From Mesonia mobilis DSM 19841 (GTDB lineage Bacteria > Bacteroidota > Bacteroidia > Flavobacteriales > Flavobacteriaceae): a stretch of 64,000 nucleotides of DNA. The position numbers and the translations under genes were made by a program. The stretch spans positions 1 through 64,000 of the forward strand of contig NZ_AUHX01000015.1 in assembly GCF_000423405.1 (NCBI RefSeq). The letters are read 5' to 3'. The notes below the pieces were generated by a model that searched no databases, was not told the DNA's origin, and saw only the letters and a list, made by a program, of their open reading frames with translations. Of the stretch, positions 1 through 8,719 are shown piece by piece (positions within the stretch are counted from its first letter, which is position 1; each line of letters opens with the position of its first letter).

Positions 1-17
1 TAATAATTAATTTCTGC

Positions 18-103
18 GTCATTCTGAATTTATTTCAGAATCTCATATAATGCTAAAAATCAAAGCTTATCAGATGAGACCCTGAATCAAGTTCAGGGAG
101 ACG
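18..103. repeat. REP-like palindrome doublet, gene-free
   Basis: Two related hairpins face each other. Copy A (18–44, plus) has the stem ATTCTGAA/TTCAGAAT at 21–28 and 34–41. Copy B (76–103) is in reverse orientation with the stem CCTGAA/TTCAGG at 81–86 and 92–97. Both start, in their own orientation, with GTC and end with TCTC. The spacer is 31 bp (45–75). The same repeat in the same tail-to-tail arrangement flanks the GIY-YIG gene at 14541–14909. Pairing of short palindromes in this way is the REPIN layout known from RAYT systems; here it is inferred from four copies in the window. Confidence 0.7.
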
Positions 104-425
104 AAACATTTTATGATGCATTACGGACATTCAAAATGATATTCAATTAAATCTATTCTAAACTAATGTCTCAAGGAATATTTGCAAATATCATTTGTTC
201 TTTTATCAATGTTTTTATGCTAGTAACCTACTATTTTCTATTAGTCTGGCAGAATAAGGTAAGAAGTGGTATTTGTCGGACTACTACAGTCTAATGATCA
301 TTGATTTTATCTCTAATTCTCTTCTTTACATTATGATTAAAAGAATCAGCTATTAAGCAATTCTAAAATAGGATTTAATATTGTGAGCTCTCAACTAATA
401 TCTAGTCTGATATTATATAATAAAT

Positions 426-458
426 AAAAAAGCCAAAACTTATCGTTTTGGCTTTTTT
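426..458 (-). terminator. Rho-independent terminator of the OmpA gene
   Basis: A 9-bp perfect stem, AGCCAAAAC (431–439) with GTTTTGGCT (445–453), has a 5-nt loop and is flanked by an A run and a T run. It lies about 30 nt after the OmpA-family stop codon read on the minus strand. The flanking runs would let it work in both directions. Confidence 0.8.
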
Positions 459-485
459 ATTTATTATAAATTTTTATCTCAAATT

Positions 486-1763
486 TTATTTTAATTTGAA
501 AGTAACTCTTCTTACCAATTGTCTAGCATCAGAAGAAGATTTGTCAACAGAATCATCAATCCCTTCACCTCTGTAGCTTAATCGAGATTCGTTAATACCT
601 GATGCCACGATAATGTCATAAACTCTTTTAGCTCTGCGCTCAGAAAGTTGTTTGTTGTACTCCGCATTACCTAACTCGTCTGCATATCCCACTAAGTCAG
701 CATTTGCGCTAGGGTTTTCGTGCATGTATCTTACCAAGTAATTAATAGCTTCGAAAGAATAGGTTTCAGGTTTGTCGCTGTTAAATTGGAAATATACATT
801 TACATAACCATCGTTTAAAAGTTTTTTAATGCCCATGCTTCCTGAACCTCCTTCTTTTTGGAATTCTTCTTTAGAAGTATAGCGCTCATCTAAAGAGGAT
901 TCTATTTCATCTGGTATACCATTATTGTTTTTATCTACGGCAACTCCTTTAGAATCAACAGCTACACCATTCATTGTGTTTGGTTCTCTGTCTAAATAGT
1001 TGGGAACACCATCTTGATCTTCATCCATTAAATCGCTTTCTAGATCTGCAACTCTACCTTGAATCGAATCTAATTGGTTTCTTAGTTCAGTTTCTTCACT
1101 GTTATCTACCCAGTCTGCATGTTTTTCAGATTTCCCTAAATAGACCTGAAAACCAATTGAAGCGTTAACTAACATTCCGTCAAACCCTCTATTCGGAGTT
1201 TCAGTATTACCGTCCCAAGTGTAATCTTGGTTTACATTACCATAAAGGCTTAAATCTCCTACAAGCGCAAAATGATTTCCTAAGCGAATTTGTGGAGTTA
1301 ATCCTACAGTGAAAACAGTCATGTAGTCTTCTTCATCGCTGTAAAAGGCATCTTCGTCTAATCGCATTTGAGCAAGACCTACGCCACCGTGACCTAATAG
1401 GTTAAAAGTATTCGTCCAGTCTCTAAACTTAAAAAGATTTCCTAAGTTAACTACTCCTTGAAGGCTTGCGTGATAGTATTGAGTTTGGAATTCAGGTACT
1501 TCATCTCCCTCATTAATATTATTGTAACCTGCATTCAATTTGAAACCGAATTTTTCGTTAATCATATAACGAACTCCTAAATCGGCATTCCAAGCACCAA
1601 AAGTAGGTGAGTAATAAAGGTCGGTATATGGTCTAGTAGGCTTATTTAAGCCTCCCATTACTTCAATCGACCAATGATTGTATTCTGTTTTAGTTTCTTC
1701 TTGCGCTTGGGCAGTAATCATTGTGCTAAGAGCGCAAATTAAAAATAGCGTAATTTTTTTCAT
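486..1763 (-). CDS. OmpA-family outer membrane protein
   Basis: Probable structural protein tying the outer membrane to peptidoglycan. The 425-residue product begins with a signal peptide (about 1–20, ending AQA-Q). A beta-barrel-like region with many aromatic residues spans about 25–210. A short charged linker (about 215–245) precedes Asp-rich type-3-repeat-like segments (DEDQDGVPNY and DKNNNGIPDE). The C-terminal OmpA peptidoglycan-binding domain runs from about 321 to 425; it has the expected VGYAD motif and the N-x-x-L-S-x-R-R-A-x-x-V helix. The gene stands alone, with a terminator downstream and a 221-bp gap to the divergent polysaccharide cluster. Family assignment is firm; the physiological role is inferred. 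Confidence 0.9.
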   Translation of the reverse strand: MKKITLFLICALSTMITAQAQEETKTEYNHWSIEVMGGLNKPTRPYTDLYYSPTFGAWNADLGVRYMINEKFGFKLNAGYNNINEGDEVPEFQTQYYHASLQGVVNLGNLFKFRDWTNTFNLLGHGGVGLAQMRLDEDAFYSDEEDYMTVFTVGLTPQIRLGNHFALVGDLSLYGNVNQDYTWDGNTETPNRGFDGMLVNASIGFQVYLGKSEKHADWVDNSEETELRNQLDSIQGRVADLESDLMDEDQDGVPNYLDREPNTMNGVAVDSKGVAVDKNNNGIPDEIESSLDERYTSKEEFQKEGGSGSMGIKKLLNDGYVNVYFQFNSDKPETYSFEAINYLVRYMHENPSANADLVGYADELGNAEYNKQLSERRAKRVYDIIVASGINESRLSYRGEGIDDSVDKSSSDARQLVRRVTFKLK

Positions 1764-1984
1764 AATATAGTAGTTTACTCCTAATTAGAGATTTGGGGTA
1801 AAGATAGAATACAAATTTCATATATAAAAAAAAACAGCTTGAATTATACTTTTTTTAATATTAAGAAAAAGTAGAGGCTTAAATATTACACGTGCATTTT
1901 AAATTCTTTTATAATTTAGTGATTATATAATTATTATTAGTTTTCTTTGAATTTTATATTTTATAAAGTTAATCTTAAAACGAA

Positions 1985-2785
1985 TTGAAGAGTAGTTATA
2001 AAACGGATGCGGTTTCTGGAGTTAAATGGACGGGTCTTTCTTCTACAACTATAGCTGGTGGTAGCTTTTTGCTGATTCTATTACTTACTAGGATTTTAAG
2101 TAAAAGTGATTTTGGATTATTTGCCTTGGTAAACGTAGTGGTGGGCTTTTCAGCTGAGTTTGTTGATATTGGTATAAGTCAAGCTATCATTCAAAAATCA
2201 AAAATTACTTCTAAACAACTTTCTTCACTTTATTGGATAAATATTGGCTTAGCCATTTTGGTTTTTTTAGTAGTTTTCTTATCAAGTGGTTTAATTGCAG
2301 ATTTCTATGAAAGTCCGCAATTAAGTTTGCTGCTAAAATGGATAAGTTTAAGTTTCTTGTTTACAGGTTTGGGAGCGCAGTTTCAAGCGCTTTTTCAGAA
2401 AGAAATGCTTTTTAAAAAAATGGCGGTAATAGATGTCATTGCTTTTATAGGTTATGTTGGTTCTACACTTTTATTGGCTTATCAAGGGTATGGTGTTTTT
2501 TCTTTAGTTTGGGGGAATTTAATTCGAAGTGCCTTAAAATCTCTTGTCTCGTTAGTTTGTGGATGGTCATTGCATCAGCCCAAATTATATTTTAACCTAA
2601 AAGAGGTAAAGTATTTTTTAAGTTTTGGCTCATTTAGAACAGGTTCTTTTTTGGTAAATTTTCTAAGCTCACAGTTAGACTCTATTTTAATCGGTAAATT
2701 TATAGGAGTTTCAGAATTAGGTGTTTATGATGTGTTTAATGAAGTGTCTAAAGGGCAGTCGTCTGTCTACAATATAGGTAATTGA
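1985..2785 (+). pseudogene. Truncated Wzx-type flippase fused to an epimerase tail
   Basis: The first ~255 codons read as the N-terminal half of a MOP-superfamily lipopolysaccharide/O-antigen flippase. Multiple membrane helices are visible and the family-typical stretch LDSILIGKFIGVSELGVYD is present. Full-length members have about 480 residues, so half is missing. The frame then runs into SSVYNIGN, a peptide typical of sugar-nucleotide epimerase C-termini, and stops at 2783–2785. The start is TTG at 1985; no upstream ATG in frame was evident. The junction lies somewhere in 2725–2765. This looks like the product of a deletion or recombination joining two polysaccharide genes and is unlikely to be a working flippase. 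An intact flippase follows at 3010. Confidence 0.75.
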
Positions 2786-2995
2786 AGTCCAGTGTAATTG
2801 TTAGACTTTATTAAAGCGTTTGAAATAGAAATAGGTAGAAAAGCTGATATGAAAATGTTATCTAAGCAACTTGCTGTTATGGAACAAACTTGGGCAGATA
2901 CTACCGCCTTGAAAAGAGATTATGATTATAATTCAAGTTCGCCGATACAAAAATGTGTTCGTCATTTTGTAAACTGGTTTGAAAAATATTATTAA
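2765..2995 (+). pseudogene. Remnant of UDP-glucuronate 4-epimerase-like gene (C-terminus)
   Basis: Reading through the two in-frame stops at 2783–2785 (TGA) and 2795–2797 (TAA) gives VYNIGN-x-SPV-x-LLDFIKAFE, then KADMKML, WADTTALKRDYDY and ending VNWFEKYY. This pattern matches the last ~75 residues of short-chain NAD-dependent epimerases of the UDP-glucuronate 4-epimerase group (YNIGN.SPV.LLDFI, then TWADTS.L). The Rossmann fold and the YxxxK catalytic motif are absent, so no enzyme activity can remain. It is in the same frame as the truncated flippase, which supports a simple fusion followed by point decay. Confidence 0.75.
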
Positions 2996-3009
2996 ATTAT
3001 TTTAAACAC

Positions 3010-4503
3010 ATGAGTCAAATAAAGAATGGTGCTTTATTGTCGTATTTAAATATTCTTATAACCACAATTATAGGTCTTTTTATTACTCCTTATATAATAT
3101 CAAAATTAGGTGATTCGGAATATGGATTATATAGTTTAATAGGGTCTTTAATAGCATATTTTACCCTTGTAGATTTTGGTTTAGGAGATACTGTAATTAG
3201 GTTTGTCGCTAAGTTTAGGGTTAAAAAGCAAATTGATGAACAAGCTGAATTTCTGGGTACGGTATTGAAATTGTATTCTTTGATAACTTTAGTAATTATT
3301 ATTCTGGGAGTTATATTGTATTTTAATTTAGAAGTGTTATTTGGGAAGGCTCTTAGTAGTGCTGAAATAAATAAAGGGAAATTAATGTTCATATTGTTTT
3401 TGTTTAATCTTGGTATATCGTTACCTGGCAATATATTTCTGGGTATTGCAAATGCTTATGAGCAATTCATATACACTCGTGGAGTTTTGATTATCAAATA
3501 TTTAATAAGATCATTAGCTATTTTTGTTAGTTTGAACTATTTTGAAAGTGCTTTAGCTTTAGTAACAATAGATACCGTAATTAATATACTTTATTTATTA
3601 ATAAATTTTCTATATGGACGTAATTATTTAAAAGTAACCTTTAAGTTTACTTCATTTAATATTGCCCAAGTAAAAGGTATATTTGGGTTTTCTATCTGGA
3701 TGTTTATTTTGGGTTTAGTTAGTCAATTTCAATGGAAGGGAGGCCAAGTCATAGTGGGGATGAGGGGAGGCTCTGAAATGGTAGCTATATATGCTATTGG
3801 AATTTTACTAGGAACTTATTATGGCTCTTTTTCATCAGCGGTTTCATCCTTATTCTTACCCAAAGCTACTAAAATGGTAGTGAACCTCGAATCTAATGAA
3901 AATTTAACTACTGTTTTTGTTAAAATAGGGAGGTTGACTTGTGTAGTTCTTCTTTTAATTCTTGGTGGCTTCTATCTCTTTGGTAAAGATTTTATTGTTT
4001 TGTGGTTAGATGAAGGCTATTTGCCAGCATACAGAATCGCAATGCTTATTATGGTTGCCTATACAATACCTTTGACCCAAACATTTGCTACCTCCGTATT
4101 AGAGGCTAAAAATAAAATTCACTATAAATCAATTACTTATTTGATAGTTATTCCAATGGGTACTTTGTTGGGATATTTTTTTTATCCAATGTTTGGCATT
4201 TATGGAGTCATAAGTTGTATATGTTTATTTTGGCTTATAGGTGTAGCTATTTTAAATTATTTCTATATTAGAATTCTTGGTTTAAATATTGGCACTTTTT
4301 TTTGGAACTGTTTTCAAGCTTTAATACCATTAATACTTCTTTTGTTAATTTTTAAATATGTTGATTCCAATTTAAACTATTCTAATAGTTGGTTAATTCT
4401 TACTTTAAAATGTTTAGTCTTCTTTTTCAGTTTTGTAGTGTTTTATTATATATTGTTTTTTAACAAATTTGAAAAAGGGATCGTGAAAAAACTCTTGAAA
4501 TGA
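3010..4503 (+). CDS. Polysaccharide flippase (Wzx/MOP superfamily)
   Basis: Inner-membrane protein of 497 residues, the usual length for Wzx-type flippases, which move undecaprenyl-linked repeat units to the periplasm. The N-terminus (LLSYLNILITTIIGLFITPY, then KLGDSEYGLYSLIGS) is typical of this family. About 12–14 hydrophobic helices span the whole protein. Its stop overlaps the start of the following glycosyltransferase (ATGA, 4500–4503), indicating one operon. Two T8 runs lie inside the gene (4176–4183 and 4296–4303), unremarkable at this base composition but possible slippage sites. The substrate cannot be read from sequence. Confidence 0.9.
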   Translation: MSQIKNGALLSYLNILITTIIGLFITPYIISKLGDSEYGLYSLIGSLIAYFTLVDFGLGDTVIRFVAKFRVKKQIDEQAEFLGTVLKLYSLITLVIIILGVILYFNLEVLFGKALSSAEINKGKLMFILFLFNLGISLPGNIFLGIANAYEQFIYTRGVLIIKYLIRSLAIFVSLNYFESALALVTIDTVINILYLLINFLYGRNYLKVTFKFTSFNIAQVKGIFGFSIWMFILGLVSQFQWKGGQVIVGMRGGSEMVAIYAIGILLGTYYGSFSSAVSSLFLPKATKMVVNLESNENLTTVFVKIGRLTCVVLLLILGGFYLFGKDFIVLWLDEGYLPAYRIAMLIMVAYTIPLTQTFATSVLEAKNKIHYKSITYLIVIPMGTLLGYFFYPMFGIYGVISCICLFWLIGVAILNYFYIRILGLNIGTFFWNCFQALIPLILLLLIFKYVDSNLNYSNSWLILTLKCLVFFFSFVVFYYILFFNKFEKGIVKKLLK

Positions 4504-5498
4504 AATTAAGTATCGTTATAGCTGCCTACAATGTTGATAAATTTATTGAGAAATGCATTTTATCCTGCATGTCGCAAAATTACCCCACAAAAAATTATGA
4601 GGTTGTTTGCGTGAACGACGGCTCTACGGATAATACCTCTGCAATATTAGATAAATACAGAAATAAATATTCTAACTTTACTTTAATAACCCAAACCAAT
4701 CAAGGTTTGGGGGGGGCTAGAAATATTGGATTAAAACAAGCTAAGGGAGATTTTATTTGGTTTATAGATGGCGATGATTATATAGAAATAGAAATCTTAA
4801 CTGAAATTATAAAGAAAATTGACGATTTTAATTTAGATACATTAGTATTGAATTATAACATTGTCCAGTCCGACAACCAATTGTTTAAGCATGGGGCCAA
4901 TGATGTAAAAATTGACAATAGTACTATTACAGGGAGCAAATTTTATAGATTTAATTTCTCAAAAAGTTATTCTTGGAGCTTTGTGTTTAAAAAATCATTA
5001 TTTGATAATCATCATATTCTTTTTAAAGAAGGGATAAATATGCAGGATTCTGAGATATTACCAAGATTATTAACAAATGTTGAGAGGCTTTCATTTTTGA
5101 AAAGGCCTTGTTATAATTACGTGCAACATCCTAACTCATTTACAAATTCAAATGATGGCGATAAACGTTTAAATTATTTTAAATCTATTATTGTGGTAAG
5201 TAATTCCCTAAAAGAATTTTTAAAGACAGAGGTAAAAGGTAATAATGATTTAAAATTTGGATTGATAAAAAAAACGGAAATGTTACATCAAATTGTTTTT
5301 AATCACCTTGTTTATTTTACATATGATAGAGAAACGCTTTTCAAGGTTATAAATTTGCTTAAATCTAATGGGTTTTATCCTTTAAGATATAATGCTAAAA
5401 GAAAAAATAAGATTTTTAAGATAGGTTTAAATAATTTTCCTTTTTTGATGAATGATGTTTTGAATTTTTTATTTAGACTAAAGCATTATAGAAGATGA
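4500..5498 (+). CDS. Glycosyltransferase family 2
   Basis: GT-A fold enzyme of 332 residues that would transfer a sugar from a nucleotide-sugar donor to the growing lipid-linked oligosaccharide. The nucleotide-binding and metal motifs are clear: SIVIAAYN at the N-terminus, VNDGSTDNT at about 38–46, the GLGGARN acceptor-side motif, and FIDGDDY (DxD equivalent) near 87–93. The gene overlaps both neighbours by 4 bp. An uninterrupted run of eight G (4709–4716) lies within the GLGG codons; in this AT-rich DNA that is striking and would cause a frameshift if it changed length. The frame is intact here. Sugar specificity is unknown. Confidence 0.92.
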   Translation: MKLSIVIAAYNVDKFIEKCILSCMSQNYPTKNYEVVCVNDGSTDNTSAILDKYRNKYSNFTLITQTNQGLGGARNIGLKQAKGDFIWFIDGDDYIEIEILTEIIKKIDDFNLDTLVLNYNIVQSDNQLFKHGANDVKIDNSTITGSKFYRFNFSKSYSWSFVFKKSLFDNHHILFKEGINMQDSEILPRLLTNVERLSFLKRPCYNYVQHPNSFTNSNDGDKRLNYFKSIIVVSNSLKEFLKTEVKGNNDLKFGLIKKTEMLHQIVFNHLVYFTYDRETLFKVINLLKSNGFYPLRYNAKRKNKIFKIGLNNFPFLMNDVLNFLFRLKHYRR

Positions 5499-6524
5499 TA
5501 GTATCTAGACAAAAATCAAATCAACTTAAATCTATCGCAATCTTGATGATGTTGTGCTTGCATTTGTTTAATAGAAATTATTCAGGACTATTCCAACCTT
5601 TAATTTTTATGGGTAATCAACCTTTATCCTATTATATATCTATATTTTCAGATGCGTGTGTTCCTATTTTTGCGTTCATTAGTGGATACGGTCTATATTT
5701 TAGTTATATAAATAATCCAAAAGGTTATTATAAAAAGAATATTGGAAGAATTAAACAATTATACCTTCGCTATTGGATTATAATTTTATTATTTGTCGTT
5801 TTATTGGGATGGTTTGTAACAGAGCCGGGCTATCCAGGGGATTTGCGGAAATTTATTTTAAATCTTACGGGTTTAAGACCTTCCTACAATGGTGCATGGT
5901 GGTTTTTTACCATCTATATTTTATTTGTTTTCACTTCTAAGTTTTGGTTTAGATTAATTGATAGGTTAAATCCATATTTTTTTATTAGCGGCTTATTACT
6001 TATTTATATAGTTGCATTTTATTTCAGAATATATAAAACCAATATTTTTCACAATGCTATTTTACATTGGTTCCAGACGCAGATCGCTTTGTATTTTTGC
6101 ACGCTTTTTCAGTTTATGTTAGGTGCTTTTGCCTTAAAATATCAATGGCATAATAAAGTATCCATACTTTTTGATAAAATTAGGTTTGTTAATCTATGGT
6201 CTTTTATAGGAATACTTGGTTTGATTATTCTTCATGGATTAGTGCCTAATTTTATTATAGCCCCTATAACTGCATTAGGCTTTATATTTCTATTTCTTCA
6301 AATTCAGCTAGGCAAATTTTTTGAGAAAGGTTTAAGCTTTTTTACGCCTCATTCTACAAATCTCTGGTTAATTCATATGTTTTTTCTATATGGTTTATTT
6401 TGAGGAGATTATCTATGTACCGCAATATCCTATATTAATTTTTATTTGGCTAGTTTTATGGTGTCTGGCTGCCTCATTATTAGTTAATTTGATTTATAAT
6501 AAAGTATACAGTTATATTAAATGA
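5495..6524 (+). pseudogene. Acyltransferase family 3 membrane protein, frameshifted near its end
   Basis: Multi-pass O-acyltransferase of the acyltransferase-3 family, which typically adds acetyl groups to surface sugars. The N-terminus has the family pattern QLKSIAILMMLCLHLF with the conserved His, followed by a Ser-Gly-Tyr-rich loop and about 9–10 helices. The open frame ends at 6403, after 302 residues. One frame over, coding continues without a break as YFEEIIYVPQYPILIFIWLV and on to a stop at 6522–6524. Removing one T from the T6 run at 6380–6385 joins the two parts. So the gene is full length except for one inserted base. It may be switched off, translated by slippage, or a sequencing error. 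The in-frame product would lack about 45 C-terminal residues including the last helix. Confidence 0.8.
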
Positions 6525-7618
6525 AATTACTCTACATTACAAACGGAATAAACGGAGCTGGAGGCTTAGAACGCGTGCTTTCTATTAAGGCTTCTTATCT
6601 TGCACAGCATTATAATTATGAGGTTAGTATATTATCTTTAAATGATAATCATATCAACCCTTTCTATGAGTTTTCAGATAAAATAAAAATGCTAAGTATT
6701 ACTGTGGATGGAAATCCATTTCAATATATAAAAGCTTATAAAAAAGGAATAACTCAAACCGTTAATCAAATGAAACCCGACGTGATTTCGGTTTGTGATG
6801 ACGGATTAAAAGCATACTTCATTCCAAAAATAATTTCTAAAAGAATTCCTCTTATCTATGAGCGGCACGTATCCAAAGAAATAGAAATGCGAGATGATTA
6901 TAGTTTTATTAAGAAAACTATAATTAAATCAAAGTGGAGGCTCATGGAACGTATGGCGAAGTCATATCGAAAATACGTTGTACTTACGGAAGGAAACAAG
7001 AAAGAATGGAAGGGTCTAAAGAATCTAGAGGTCATCGCGAATCCAGTTTCTTTTTACCCAAACGAAAAGTCCAGTTTATTACAAAAACAAGTAATATGTG
7101 TGGGAAAACAATCTTATCAAAAAGGACAAGATCTGGTAATTAGGGCATGGGAAAAAGTGAATCAAATACATCCTGATTGGAATTTGGTACTTTACGGCAA
7201 ATTAGAACCTTCCTTAAATTTAGATAAAATACGGCGCAATTTGAATCTAGAAGATTCTGTTTTTTTTTATAAACCGGAAAAAGATATCCAAGCTAAATAC
7301 TTGGATTCGTCCATATATGTGATGTCTTCACGATTCGAAGGGTTTGGAATGGTTTTGGTCGAAGCTATGGCTTGTGGGGTTCCCTGTGTGAGTTTTGATT
7401 GTAATTATGGACCCTCAGATATCATACAAGATGGAAAAGATGGTTATGTAGTTGAAAATGGAAATATTGAAAAATTAAGCTTAAAACTTCTGAAATTAAT
7501 CGAAGATAAAGATCTACGAATTGAAATGGGGGCTCAAGCTAAACAAAATGTCAAAAGATATCTTCCTGAAATTATTGTTAGCCAATGGGATGAATTATTT
7601 AAAAGTTTGGTGTCTTGA
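6521..7618 (+). CDS. Glycosyltransferase family 4
   Basis: GT-B retaining glycosyltransferase of 365 residues. The N-terminal domain starts MKLLYITNGINGAGGLERVL, the acceptor-side loop of the family. The C-terminal donor domain has ICVGKQSYQKGQD and the E-x7-E motif in FEGFGMVLVEAMACG, followed by YGPSDII and the typical dGxxv/ENGNIE segment. It starts inside the frameshifted tail of the acyltransferase gene and overlaps the next gene by 4 bp. A T9 run is present at 7260–7268. The next gene is a likely paralogue, so the two probably add successive residues; this is inference. Confidence 0.92.
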   Translation: MKLLYITNGINGAGGLERVLSIKASYLAQHYNYEVSILSLNDNHINPFYEFSDKIKMLSITVDGNPFQYIKAYKKGITQTVNQMKPDVISVCDDGLKAYFIPKIISKRIPLIYERHVSKEIEMRDDYSFIKKTIIKSKWRLMERMAKSYRKYVVLTEGNKKEWKGLKNLEVIANPVSFYPNEKSSLLQKQVICVGKQSYQKGQDLVIRAWEKVNQIHPDWNLVLYGKLEPSLNLDKIRRNLNLEDSVFFYKPEKDIQAKYLDSSIYVMSSRFEGFGMVLVEAMACGVPCVSFDCNYGPSDIIQDGKDGYVVENGNIEKLSLKLLKLIEDKDLRIEMGAQAKQNVKRYLPEIIVSQWDELFKSLVS

Positions 7619-8718
7619 AAATACTTTATCTTACCAATCAGTTTTATCTTCATGGTGGTATCGAAAAGATATTGAGTCAAAAAATCAATTATCTACTCGA
7701 TGCTGGTTATGAAGTAGTTTTATGTACAAGTGAACATCAAAATAGAGAATATGTTTACCCTTTAAATAAAAGATTAAAACACATTGATTTAAAAGTGGAT
7801 TATATACGGAATAAAAGTTATTTCCATCCTAAAAATCTTATAAAATCTTGGGTACATTTTAGAAGATTAAAAAAGATAATCCACCATGAACAACCAGATG
7901 TGATTATATCAGTAAACTATACGCCAGAGCAGTACTTTATACCTTTTATAGAAAAGAAGATTCCTAAAGTCAAAGAGTTTCATTCTTCTGGAGATACCTT
8001 ATATTTTAAGAACAATTTAATTGGGATGTTAAAAAAACAATTATTTAGTTTATTTAATTATTATCACTGTTTAGTAGTATTGAATCCAGATGAAATAAAG
8101 TACTACCCTTTTTCAAATATAAAAGTTATACCTAACTTTATAAATTTAGAGAAAGGTTTTAAAATAGAACCCACCAAACAAAAAATAATCCTGGCAGCGG
8201 GGAGAATAGCCCCTGTAAAACAATTTGATCATTTAATAGCAGTGTGGGCAAGGATAGGTTCTTACTTTCCCGACTGGCAGGTAAAGATTTTTGGAGAAGG
8301 GGACGTGATCTTAACAAATGAACTCAAACATCAGATTAATAGTTTAAAAGTGAATAATATTCAATTGATGGGTTCAACTAATCAGTTAGATAAAGAGATG
8401 CAAAACGCTTCTGTCTATGCGATGACTTCGGCTAATGAATGTTTTCCCATGGTTTTATTGGAGGCCCAAGCCGCAGCAATTTCAATTATAGCTTACGATT
8501 GTCCAAATGGACCACGAAATATCCTTGAAAATGATTTGTCGGGTATCTTAACGCAACCCAACTCGATTCCAGATTTTGCTGCAAGTCTCAAGCGGTTGCT
8601 AAAAGATGAGAACCTAAGATTGGAAATGGGGGCTCGTGCGGTTAAACAAGTGAAGCAATTTAGCCCAGAGAATGTGATGGGTATGTGGGAAGATTTATTT
8701 AAAGATTTAAACAAATAA
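7615..8718 (+). CDS. Glycosyltransferase family 4
   Basis: Second GT-B enzyme in a row, 367 residues, clearly related to its upstream neighbour (same MKxLYLTNxFxxxGGIEKIL start). The donor-site half shows LAAGRIAPVKQFDHLI and ANECFPMVLLEAQAAA, an E-x7-E variant with Cys-Phe instead of Gly-Phe, then YDCPNGPRNIL. The start codon is TTG at 7615, overlapping the previous stop; translation coupling would explain the weak start. It is 1 bp from the polymerase gene. Acceptor and donor are not identifiable. Confidence 0.9.
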   Translation: MKILYLTNQFYLHGGIEKILSQKINYLLDAGYEVVLCTSEHQNREYVYPLNKRLKHIDLKVDYIRNKSYFHPKNLIKSWVHFRRLKKIIHHEQPDVIISVNYTPEQYFIPFIEKKIPKVKEFHSSGDTLYFKNNLIGMLKKQLFSLFNYYHCLVVLNPDEIKYYPFSNIKVIPNFINLEKGFKIEPTKQKIILAAGRIAPVKQFDHLIAVWARIGSYFPDWQVKIFGEGDVILTNELKHQINSLKVNNIQLMGSTNQLDKEMQNASVYAMTSANECFPMVLLEAQAAAISIIAYDCPNGPRNILENDLSGILTQPNSIPDFAASLKRLLKDENLRLEMGARAVKQVKQFSPENVMGMWEDLFKDLNK

Positions 8719-8719
8719 T

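Larger units (their letters stand above)
1..485. other. Gene-free left flank
   Basis: I see no coding sequence in this stretch. It contains the inverted palindrome pair at 18–103 and a hairpin terminator at 426–458. The rest (about 104–425) is AT-rich with stops in all frames and no recognisable motif. It could be decayed DNA, but nothing supports a specific origin. Confidence 0.7.

Noticed and set aside
4176-4303. T8 runs in the intact flippase gene as phase-variation sites
   Set aside because: Runs of this length are expected in such AT-rich coding DNA; no frameshift is present, so I give them no weight alone.
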